Below, in pieces: positions 7,969 through 14,542 of a stretch of DNA of 64,000 nt. Source of the DNA: Candidatus Peregrinibacteria bacterium (GTDB lineage: Bacteria > Patescibacteriota > Gracilibacteria > UBA1369 > UBA12463); contig JAPLYO010000016.1 of the NCBI GenBank assembly GCA_026395555.1, positions 1-64,000 on the forward strand, written 5' to 3'. The position numbers and the translations under genes were made by a program. The notes under the pieces were generated by a model. It did not search any database and was not told the DNA's origin. It saw only the letters and a program-made list of their open reading frames with translations. Within the stretch, counting starts at the first letter, position 1; each line of letters opens with the position of its first letter.

Positions 7969-8904
7969 CTACGTATCCACCCTAGGTGCCAAAGCTTCTA
8001 GCGCAAAAGAAGTGGAAATATACGAACTTCCAAAATATCCTTCAACTCCTCCGCTTCCTCCATAACGATAGATAGCATCGCTTGGCCAAACGCCATTTTT
8101 GTCCCTCATGGCGAGCAACTTCTCTTTTTCTGATGTACTGTCGATACCTAAAATATTCGCGCTCGTTACTCGCATGGCCACATCTAATGGAAAATCCGTT
8201 GAGCCAAATCGCGACTGAATCTCCCTTCTGAGACTGGCATGAAATCGCTCCCTCATTTTTGAAAATCTCATAAGACGAGAAAGAAAGTACAAAAAAACAT
8301 CCGGCGAATGGTAATACCTCGAACCTTCGAGATATGTTTTATTTTCAAGATGTTCGGATACAAAATTTTGGGAAACCAAAGCATCCTTCTCTCTTCCCAC
8401 TAAATTAAGGAAGTAAAAAATATCCGCTAACGCCACGTGATCAATTCGATTCGCTCGCCCTTGTCTCTCGGGCTGAAAATATACTTGTATAATTCCGTTT
8501 ACATCAGTATTGCTGAGTATATCATCAATAATGGGATACAGTGATTCGATGGGAATAATACCCATCTCAACCAAAGTAGATAAACCCCACGATGATGTTT
8601 CCGCGTCTTCTGGGAGCAAATTTTTATTAAGAAAAAAGTTGATGCGATGATCGCCGTCCATATGTTTCATACATGCGCTTATCATTTCTCGGACAGTTTG
8701 TGAGACTGGATGGTGCCTTAAGCTTGTTTCTAGAACGAGAAGAGAAGACGCTATTTCAAGCGGAGTCTGATGAAGCTTACCATCCATCGACCGCGTTTTC
8801 CCAAGAAAGCACGGATATAAACCATCCTTACATCCTTGCTCAAGATAAGCCTCGCTTTCGAGCACTTCGTCTATTTCTAATGTATTTTTCTGAGAAATCC
8901 CCAT
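7969..8904 (-). CDS. Cyclase/prenyltransferase-like alpha-barrel protein (putative)
   Basis: This 311-residue soluble protein has no signal peptide or membrane helix. The C-terminus has a motif like the repeat of squalene/terpene cyclases and prenyltransferases: RDKNGVWPSDAIYRYGG followed by YFGSSYISTSFALEAL, where NGVW corresponds to the DGxW core. The remainder is helical with regularly spaced Leu/Ala helices, as in an alpha/alpha barrel. No catalytic DxDD motif is visible, so a cyclase reaction cannot be claimed. No isoprenoid genes are adjacent. Its 3' end is 23 bp from the tRNA on the opposite strand. Confidence 0.5.
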   Translation of the reverse strand: MGISQKNTLEIDEVLESEAYLEQGCKDGLYPCFLGKTRSMDGKLHQTPLEIASSLLVLETSLRHHPVSQTVREMISACMKHMDGDHRINFFLNKNLLPEDAETSSWGLSTLVEMGIIPIESLYPIIDDILSNTDVNGIIQVYFQPERQGRANRIDHVALADIFYFLNLVGREKDALVSQNFVSEHLENKTYLEGSRYYHSPDVFLYFLSRLMRFSKMRERFHASLRREIQSRFGSTDFPLDVAMRVTSANILGIDSTSEKEKLLAMRDKNGVWPSDAIYRYGGSGGVEGYFGSSYISTSFALEALAPRVDT

Positions 8905-8985
8905 ATGTTCTTAATAAAGAGTAGTCATATAAAATATCTTACTAGAAGGAAACAAATTACGCCCCTCTTCACAGTTGTCAAATCC

Positions 8986-9024
8986 CAAAGCTAAGCCACT
9001 CACTTTCACCACCATCAAAAAGTA
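8986..9024. repeat. Left copy of imperfect direct repeat flanking the toxin-antitoxin cassette
   Basis: This 39-bp segment matches 9616-9654 at 34 of 39 positions, and the last 21 bp (9004-9024) are identical. The two copies are in the same orientation, 630 bp apart, and enclose the toxin-antitoxin genes with their promoter. Confidence 0.8.
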
Positions 9025-9054
9025 AGGAGAGATCATCATGTCTCCATCACATAT

Positions 9055-9083
9055 TTGACTTTTCGCTAAGCTAGATGTATCAT
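9055..9083 (+). promoter_or_regulatory. Promoter of the toxin-antitoxin operon
   Basis: TTGACT (9055-9060) and TATCAT (9078-9083) are separated by 17 bp. Initiation would fall near 9090, inside the operator palindrome, so bound antitoxin could block it. Confidence 0.7.
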
Positions 9084-9085
9084 TC

Positions 9086-9106
9086 AAGTGTACACTTAAC
9101 AGTACT
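9086..9106 (+). promoter_or_regulatory. Candidate YefM-type operator
   Basis: The perfect palindrome AAGTGTACACTT (9086-9097) has a TGTACA core. A second short palindrome, AGTACT (9101-9106), lies exactly 12 bp further on, centre to centre. This matches the paired-palindrome layout with TGTACA cores described for YefM-YoeB operators. It overlaps the predicted transcription start. Confidence 0.6.
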
Positions 9107-9111
9107 CAATT

Positions 9112-9357
9112 ATGGCAAAAACGATTGCTATCAAAAATTTTAGGAATAACATATCAGCTATTGCGGATAAGGTAGGTAAAGGTCAGGAGTTTATTGTTAT
9201 TCGTCGATCGAAACCAGCGTTCAAAGTTGTTCCCGTAGGTATAGATGAGGATGATGACGGTTCATGGGAGACTATTGTGGACTTCACAAATAGAGGGAAG
9301 ACAAATGGAATGAATCCTAAGGATGTCCTGAAGGTTCTAAAGAAATTAAATCATTAA
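9112..9357 (+). CDS. Phd/YefM-family antitoxin
   Basis: This 81-residue protein is the DNA-binding antitoxin half of a type II module. The N-terminal 50 residues show the Phd/YefM fold (AIKNFRNNISAIADKVGKGQ, then EFIVIRRSKPAFKVVPV). The acidic DEDDDGSWE stretch and C-terminal tail would wrap the toxin. Toxin translation starts 9 bp after its stop. A palindromic operator overlaps the promoter just upstream, consistent with the autorepression usual in the family. Confidence 0.88.
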   Translation: MAKTIAIKNFRNNISAIADKVGKGQEFIVIRRSKPAFKVVPVGIDEDDDGSWETIVDFTNRGKTNGMNPKDVLKVLKKLNH

Positions 9358-9366
9358 GCATTCGTA

Positions 9367-9609
9367 ATGAATCAGATTGAGAAATTTTTCAAAAAAATTC
9401 CCAAAAAGGATCGTATAGCCATCGAAAAAATAATCGCACAGCTCTTGATATATTCCTTCGACGGCCTAGATATTAAAAAAATAGTTGGGCACAAGGACAT
9501 ATATCGTGTTCGAAGCGGCAAGTATAGGATTATCTATCATGACCTTGGAAATTGCGTACTTCTTCAGTCAATTCGCAAAAGAAATGAATCAACATATGAC
9601 GATATTTGA
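9367..9609 (+). CDS. RelE/ParE-family toxin
   Basis: This 80-residue toxin partner would inhibit growth, most likely by mRNA cleavage if RelE-like or gyrase poisoning if ParE-like. It contains the amphipathic helix EKFFKKIPKKDRIAIEKII and the strand block YRVRSGKYRIIYHD, characteristic of the superfamily. A C-terminal QSIRKRNESTYDD supplies basic residues seen in active sites of RelE members. The N-terminus is slightly shorter than usual. The subtype cannot be settled from sequence alone. Confidence 0.85.
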   Translation: MNQIEKFFKKIPKKDRIAIEKIIAQLLIYSFDGLDIKKIVGHKDIYRVRSGKYRIIYHDLGNCVLLQSIRKRNESTYDDI

Positions 9610-9615
9610 TGCGTT

Positions 9616-9654
9616 CAAAGCTTACCAACTCGTTTTCACCACCATCAAAAAGTA
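9616..9654. repeat. Right copy of imperfect direct repeat flanking the toxin-antitoxin cassette
   Basis: This copy matches 8986-9024 at 34 of 39 positions. It includes the stop codon and last two codons of the minus-strand protease gene (stop at 9645-9647). The left copy may therefore be a displaced piece of the protease 3' end. Confidence 0.8.
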
Positions 9655-10574
9655 GGCAAAAATCCGAAATTCGAAAGTATTTTTTTTAGATACATTATTT
9701 GCTGCAAAATATGATCAGTAAATGGAGCAATAATAGAAACACCGAAATTATCAGCAGCCGAAACTAAACCGACAACTCGTCCTTGTCTATCTATGACAGG
9801 AGATCCAGACTCACCGGATTGGACTTGATTATAGTTAAGCCAATACTCACGAGGCACCTTAAGATCTTCTGATTTTATGGACTCTGCTGGGGCAAACATC
9901 CCATAATAAAAAGTATGAACCGAGCCCGGAGAATATGTATCGGCAGCCAAAAAAGCATCACCTTTCCTGGGTATGGTATGGGAAATTTGAAGGATGCGAT
10001 CAGGAGTAAACACAGGCTGCTTCCAGCGAATAACCGCTATATCATATTTGCTACTGAAAGAAAGATTTTCATAGTGCGGGAGAGGAATACCCGTGTAATC
10101 AGTAAGTGCGCAGGCCTGAATATCAGAATCGCGATTAAGCCTTTCACCAGTTTCTCTATCAACAAAGCAATGCGCAGCAGTAATCATAGTTCGGTCATCA
10201 ATAGGAAAACCTGAACACATATCTCCGGAATCAAATGCGATAGTATACGTTGAAGCTATGGCTTTATGTTTCAAATCTTCATCCAGCCAAAGAGTATAGC
10301 GCGCAAAATCCGCTCGAGCATGCAATTCACGTTCTTCGCTATGCATCCTGTCCAGATACTGCTTGGTCGTCTCGTCATTCCCATGCTTATTTTCTTGGGA
10401 GTGACCATGCAAAAGCGATAAACCAGCCACCGCTACAATGAATGGTAATGATTTTCGAATATATTTTGTTACTTTAGAAACAGCGTGATTATCAGAAGGA
10501 GCTGCGTCTGATTCTACTTTATGATCACCTTCTTTGGGTAACTTCGGAGGTGAGGCTTGTCTTGGGATATTCAT
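9645..10574 (-). CDS. Membrane-anchored trypsin-like serine protease
   Basis: This 309-residue S1-type (chymotrypsin-fold) protease has the complete triad: His135 in MITAAHCFVD, Asp178 in YDIAVIRW and Ser256 in SGESGSPVID. A 40-residue hydrophilic cytoplasmic N-terminus precedes one membrane helix (SLPFIVAVAGLSLLHG, about 42-57), so the protease domain faces outside. No PDZ domain is present, unlike DegP/HtrA. Its promoter lies in the end of the upstream SET gene, and the -10 is only 8 bp from the ATG. Its 3' end carries one copy of the toxin-antitoxin flanking repeat. Confidence 0.88.
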   Translation of the reverse strand: MNIPRQASPPKLPKEGDHKVESDAAPSDNHAVSKVTKYIRKSLPFIVAVAGLSLLHGHSQENKHGNDETTKQYLDRMHSEERELHARADFARYTLWLDEDLKHKAIASTYTIAFDSGDMCSGFPIDDRTMITAAHCFVDRETGERLNRDSDIQACALTDYTGIPLPHYENLSFSSKYDIAVIRWKQPVFTPDRILQISHTIPRKGDAFLAADTYSPGSVHTFYYGMFAPAESIKSEDLKVPREYWLNYNQVQSGESGSPVIDRQGRVVGLVSAADNFGVSIIAPFTDHILQQIMYLKKILSNFGFLPTF

Positions 10575-10596
10575 ATATGTATATTATAACATATAT
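10573..10596. repeat. Inverted repeat at the protease start
   Basis: ATATATGT (10573-10580) and ACATATAT (10589-10596) form an 8-bp inverted repeat with an 8-bp spacer. It covers the -10 element and abuts the start codon, so it could be an operator. The region is AT-rich, which lowers its significance. Confidence 0.4.
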
Positions 10597-10611
10597 ATTG
10601 TATCATGACAA
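10583..10611 (-). promoter_or_regulatory. Promoter of the serine protease (probably leaderless)
   Basis: On the minus strand, TTGTCA (10611-10606) and TATAAT (10588-10583) have a 17-bp spacer. Only 8 bp separate the -10 from the ATG at 10574, which would give an mRNA starting at or next to the start codon. The -35 element overlaps the SET gene's last codons. Confidence 0.7.
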
Positions 10612-11004
10612 TATGCCAAACTCCCCCTCTTTAAAGTCCATCTCGAACGACGCATAATCATCCGTAAGCTCATCTCCAGGATGAATATCCATTATCGCCT
10701 TCGTAACTACCTCATCTTCATCATCATAATAAGCACTGAGTGTATTGGGTGCAGAGGAGTGATTGAAATATTTTGCGTCATCAGAGGCCATGCAGTACTT
10801 GCCACTTTTTTTACTCAACCACATATATTTTTTCATATATAGCTGAACGCGATCGGGGAATTTCTGTATATCCTCTGCGGTAAATTTCAAATCAAACCCC
10901 GGAGTAAATCGCCATATAATTGTACCTACTGGGATAAACTCATCGGCAAATAAACCAATGCCCTCTATCGCACTCGGACCGATTTTAGTTTTGATGCAAA
11001 GCAT
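10603..11004 (-). CDS. SET-domain protein (putative protein-lysine methyltransferase)
   Basis: This 133-residue protein is almost entirely a SET domain, which in known members transfers methyl groups from S-adenosylmethionine to lysine. Visible elements are the N-terminal IEGIGLFADEFIPVGTIIW, the signature NHSSAPNT in KYFNHSSAPNT (cofactor and knot region), and the C-terminal DELTDDYASF with the catalytic-site Tyr. The post-SET cysteine cluster is absent. Stand-alone bacterial SET proteins of this size are known, but their targets are mostly undefined. It lies between an SLH/lectin protein and a serine protease on the same strand, with 27-28 bp gaps. Confidence 0.85.
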   Translation of the reverse strand: MLCIKTKIGPSAIEGIGLFADEFIPVGTIIWRFTPGFDLKFTAEDIQKFPDRVQLYMKKYMWLSKKSGKYCMASDDAKYFNHSSAPNTLSAYYDDEDEVVTKAIMDIHPGDELTDDYASFEMDFKEGEFGILS

Positions 11005-11031
11005 GTGCGAAAGAGGACAAAGGAATAAGTC

Positions 11032-12336
11032 TCAATAACTCACGCTCACATCGTCCACATGCACATGGGCGTCCTCGGTATAGAGGCCGATTTTTCCTGA
11101 TGTGTATGGTCTTTCCGCGTCAGTGAATGAGGTAATTTTCGCACCATCCACCCAGACGGTGATGAGGTTTTGGGCGTCTTGGGTAATTTTGACGGTGTAA
11201 AACTGGCCAATGGGAAAGAGTTTGTCAGAGCCGGTAGCCAGGAAGCGCTGACCGCCCGGATACGAAGGATCACGCTTGCCGAGCTCCCAACCATTAGTCT
11301 TCGGAATGAAGTAATAGAAATGAGCGTTATCGGTATAATTCCACACCACCCATCCAACCTCCCAAGGATTCTGTATTGGCCCGTTATAAGCAGGACCGGT
11401 CACGAGACTCGACTCGGTCTTGTCCGATGAGGTAACAGCCCGAGGAGATAAATGAAGTACGTTATTACCGGCATCCGACTCAATGCCTACCGTTCCATAA
11501 CCGGCAAACTGTGTGAACCATGAACCAAAACTTTCGCCGTCAGTATAGTAGTGAGACGGATAAGAGGTGAAATTATCGGTGAATGAAGACGGAATCGGCG
11601 CCGGAGGAGTAACAATCACAACGGGAGTTGGATCTGGAGTAGGAGTCGGAACAGGTGTTGGCGTGGGAGTAGGGGTCGGCAAAGGAGTTGGGACAATTTT
11701 TCGAGGAGCTAAATTAATGGCATGCGCGATCATCTTCGACATTTCTGCGCGATTCACAAGACCGTTTGGGTCAAAAAATCCAGCATCATAACCATCGACA
11801 ATTGACCAGTAGTAAGCGGTTTCAACAGCATTGTAAAACCAATCAGTTGATCTTACGTCAGAAAAATGAGGTGCACCCTCTACATGCTGCTCAAGATGAA
11901 AAGCCTTCCCGATCATCATGACAAACTCAGCGCGCGTAATAGCACGATCAGGCGCAAAGGTGTGATCACTATAGCCCGAGATGACTCCTCTCGACTTAGC
12001 CGTTTCAATAAAAGTATAAGCCCATGAAGACTTCTCGACATCGGTGAATGATGGCGTGACGGGAGTGATGAGATTGGAATCAGCAATACTTGGCGCCTTG
12101 ACGACAATCTTGGCGGCCATAGCACGAGTAAGATATGCAGAAGGATCAAAGGTCGCTCTCGAGCCGTCAATAATACCAAAAGTTGCAAGATTATTGACAT
12201 AAGTAGCATACCAATCACTAGGACTGACGTCAGAAAAAGCATCGGCAAAAGTAAGTGAGTTCATCAAAAGCGCGACAAGAGCAAACGATCCGATGAAAAA
12301 TCTGTACGGACGGTAATGAAAATTATGTTGATTCAT
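11032..12336 (-). CDS. SLH-domain surface protein with lectin-like C-terminal domain
   Basis: This secreted protein has about 434 residues. The signal peptide (FIGSFALVALLMNSLTFADA) is followed by three SLH repeats at about 35-90, 95-155 and 160-215, with motifs such as GIIDGSRATFDPSAYLTRAM and GVISGYSDHTFAPDRAITRA. A Pro-Thr linker (about 220-250) leads to a C-terminal beta-sandwich of about 180 residues resembling LamG/glucanase-type carbohydrate-binding domains (YTVKITQDAQNLITVWVDG, HVHVDDVSVSY). It is probably anchored to the cell surface by SLH repeats and displays a glycan-binding domain. ATG 12336 was preferred over 12363 because it starts directly before the signal peptide. Confidence 0.82.
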   Translation of the reverse strand: MNQHNFHYRPYRFFIGSFALVALLMNSLTFADAFSDVSPSDWYATYVNNLATFGIIDGSRATFDPSAYLTRAMAAKIVVKAPSIADSNLITPVTPSFTDVEKSSWAYTFIETAKSRGVISGYSDHTFAPDRAITRAEFVMMIGKAFHLEQHVEGAPHFSDVRSTDWFYNAVETAYYWSIVDGYDAGFFDPNGLVNRAEMSKMIAHAINLAPRKIVPTPLPTPTPTPTPVPTPTPDPTPVVIVTPPAPIPSSFTDNFTSYPSHYYTDGESFGSWFTQFAGYGTVGIESDAGNNVLHLSPRAVTSSDKTESSLVTGPAYNGPIQNPWEVGWVVWNYTDNAHFYYFIPKTNGWELGKRDPSYPGGQRFLATGSDKLFPIGQFYTVKITQDAQNLITVWVDGAKITSFTDAERPYTSGKIGLYTEDAHVHVDDVSVSY

Positions 12337-12421
12337 AAGAACGAATTTATGGCATAGGTACAAAGAAATTAAACGCTATTCATATGAGAATATCAATACA
12401 AAAAATGAGTATAAACAATGT

Positions 12422-12467
12422 TTGACAAGGCTGCAAAAATTAGATAAGATACTTACCTATTAAGGTA
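12422..12467 (+). promoter_or_regulatory. Promoter and operator of the MarR-ABC exporter operon
   Basis: TTGACA (12422-12427) and TAAGAT (12445-12450) are separated by 17 bp. Just downstream, TACCT-ATTA-AGGTA (12454-12467) is an inverted repeat over the expected transcription start. MarR proteins bind such palindromes, so autorepression by the encoded regulator is likely. Confidence 0.72.
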
Positions 12468-12477
12468 CTTACATGCT

Positions 12478-12936
12478 ATGACAACCAGAAAACAGCAAAT
12501 AGAAAATATCGTGGAAGGAATGAGAGCCATAAAGCAAAAAATGGTCGTCTGTCATGTTAAAAAATCCTCATCCAGGAAGGAAAAGAATACCCCAATTACT
12601 CCATCTCAATGGGCGGTAATGACAATCGTCATGGAGAAAAAAGGGCTCGGCATAAAAGAAATAGCAGAAAAATTAGAAATGACGAGTAGTGCGGCAACTC
12701 AGCTCGTAGATGGACTGGTAGAAAATGGCTATTTGAAGAGAAAAAACAACACCACGGATCGTCGAGCTATTCTCCTCGAAATATCACCAAAACACGCAAA
12801 GAAAATGAATGAAATAAAAGAAAAAGCGATTGAACGGTTTACTACTCTCTTTGGCGCCCTGAACGACAAAGAGCTCGCAACCTATATCAAATTACAAAAG
12901 AAGATTATCAATACTCCCCTATCCCGCAATGAGTAA
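12478..12936 (+). CDS. MarR-family transcriptional regulator
   Basis: This 152-residue winged-helix repressor has the recognition-helix region GIKEIAEKLEMTSSAATQLV and the wing NGYLKRKNNTTDRRAILLEI with the conserved DRR motif. Flanking helices would form the dimer interface. It precedes two ABC exporter subunits, and its stop overlaps the first subunit's start by 8 bp. The palindrome at its own promoter fits autoregulation relieved by a small ligand, the usual arrangement for efflux control in this family. The ligand is unknown. Confidence 0.9.
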   Translation: MTTRKQQIENIVEGMRAIKQKMVVCHVKKSSSRKEKNTPITPSQWAVMTIVMEKKGLGIKEIAEKLEMTSSAATQLVDGLVENGYLKRKNNTTDRRAILLEISPKHAKKMNEIKEKAIERFTTLFGALNDKELATYIKLQKKIINTPLSRNE

Positions 12937-14542
12937 ACCTCTTTTCAATCTACAAAAAGCTAAAAAACCTGGAATATTCGGTTTACTACGACCGTATATT
13001 AAACCTATAGGCGTGCTCGTAATGCTCGCTGTCGCCAGCAGTAGCGCCGGCTTGATACTACCAAAAATCATTTCCCATGCGATCGACTCGTACATACACA
13101 AAACATACGATGCATCATTACTTTTATGGGAATTTGGAGGAACAATTGCCGCCATATTTGTGATCACCTACGTACAAAATATCGTGCAAACATACACGTC
13201 GGAAATGTTCGTAGCGCAGGCCATAGCCTCTCTCGCCTCTTCTGTCATTATCATTATCGGTGCCGCCATATTACTTTTCAGTATCAACTGGAAGCTCGCC
13301 ATCGCAGTTATTACCATTATACCCATTCTAGGCACCCTCTTCTTTTTCGTATTCAGTAAGGTAAAAGTCCTCATGAAAAGAAGTCGTGAGGTCGTAGACT
13401 GGCTCAACAAAGTCATAAACGAAAGTATCTTAGGATCGGCCCTGATACGAGTATTGAACTCGCAGCAGTCGGAATATGAAAAATTCGTTACTGCCAATAC
13501 CGATGCGAAAGATAACGGGATACGCATTCTCAAAACGTTCGCAAGCATGATACCAATCATCACCTTCGTAGCAAATATTGCCATGCTTGTTATTCTCGTT
13601 ATGGGCGGACACTTCATCATCGGAGGAACGATGACGCTTGGCGATTTCACGGCATTTAATAGTTATGTTGCATTACTCATATTCCCTATTCTCCTCATAG
13701 GAATGATGAGCAATGTCATGGCACAGGCAACAGCCTCATATCAACGCATCGCAGAAGTGCTCCATACCAAAGAAGAAGAAAAAGTTGGCACCCTAAAAAA
13801 ATCATTGAAGGGCAACGTCGAGCTCAAGGACATTACGCTTACCTTTGGAGAAAAACCGGCACTAAAAAATGTATCATTAAAGATATCAGGGAAGAGCAAA
13901 ACGGCGATTATCGGTCCGACGGCAGCCGGAAAAACACAGCTCCTCTACCTCCTCATAGGGCTTACTCATGCCACGGCGGGGACGGTGAAATATGACGGTG
14001 AGGACATCGGTTCATACGATAAAGAAACACTGCATAGTCAGGTCGGATTCGTTTTTCAGGATAGTATTATTTTTAATTTGACCTTACGTGAAAACATAGC
14101 CTTCAGCGACACAGTGAAGGATATCGATTTGCAAAAAGCCATCGAGACAGCTGAGCTTGAAGACTTCATTGGGACACTTCCGAATGGGCTCGACACGATC
14201 GTATCGGAACGTGGATCAAGCCTTTCTGGAGGCCAAAAACAGCGCATCATGCTTGCACGAGCGCTAGCACTCAATCCAAAAATTCTACTACTCGATGACT
14301 TCACCGCGCGAGTGGATAATAAAACAGAACGCAAAATTCTAGACAATATTGAGAAAAATTATCCGGACATTACGCTGATCTCGGTAACGCAAAAAATAAC
14401 ATCGATCGAAAAATACGACCAAATAATTCTCTTGATGGAGGGCGAGATTATCGCATCTGGAAAGCACGATGAGCTCATCCACACCTGCCCGGAATATGCA
14501 CAGATATACAACTCTCAAAAAAGCACCAGCCACTATGAATAA
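12929..14542 (+). CDS. ABC exporter half-transporter, degenerate-site subunit, with an internal gap in the membrane domain
   Basis: This 537-residue fused membrane/ATPase subunit has Walker A GPTAAGKT (329-336) and signature SLSGGQKQR (431-439). Two catalytic positions are altered: the Walker B Glu is Asp457 (LLLDDFTARVD), and the switch His is Gln488 (SVTQKI). These changes are typical of the degenerate subunit in heterodimeric exporters such as TM287/288, LmrCD and BmrCD. In the membrane domain, TYTSEM runs straight into FVAQAIASL at residues 93/94 (13207/13208). The roughly 40 residues that normally lie here (end of TM2, first coupling helix, start of TM3) are absent. This is either an assembly deletion or a real loss. 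Confidence 0.85.
   Translation: MSKPLFNLQKAKKPGIFGLLRPYIKPIGVLVMLAVASSSAGLILPKIISHAIDSYIHKTYDASLLLWEFGGTIAAIFVITYVQNIVQTYTSEMFVAQAIASLASSVIIIIGAAILLFSINWKLAIAVITIIPILGTLFFFVFSKVKVLMKRSREVVDWLNKVINESILGSALIRVLNSQQSEYEKFVTANTDAKDNGIRILKTFASMIPIITFVANIAMLVILVMGGHFIIGGTMTLGDFTAFNSYVALLIFPILLIGMMSNVMAQATASYQRIAEVLHTKEEEKVGTLKKSLKGNVELKDITLTFGEKPALKNVSLKISGKSKTAIIGPTAAGKTQLLYLLIGLTHATAGTVKYDGEDIGSYDKETLHSQVGFVFQDSIIFNLTLRENIAFSDTVKDIDLQKAIETAELEDFIGTLPNGLDTIVSERGSSLSGGQKQRIMLARALALNPKILLLDDFTARVDNKTERKILDNIEKNYPDITLISVTQKITSIEKYDQIILLMEGEIIASGKHDELIHTCPEYAQIYNSQKSTSHYE

Noticed and set aside
11630-11700. Microsatellite-like tract
   Set aside because: It encodes the Pro-Thr linker of the SLH/lectin protein on the minus strand, and the codon-level repetition explains it.
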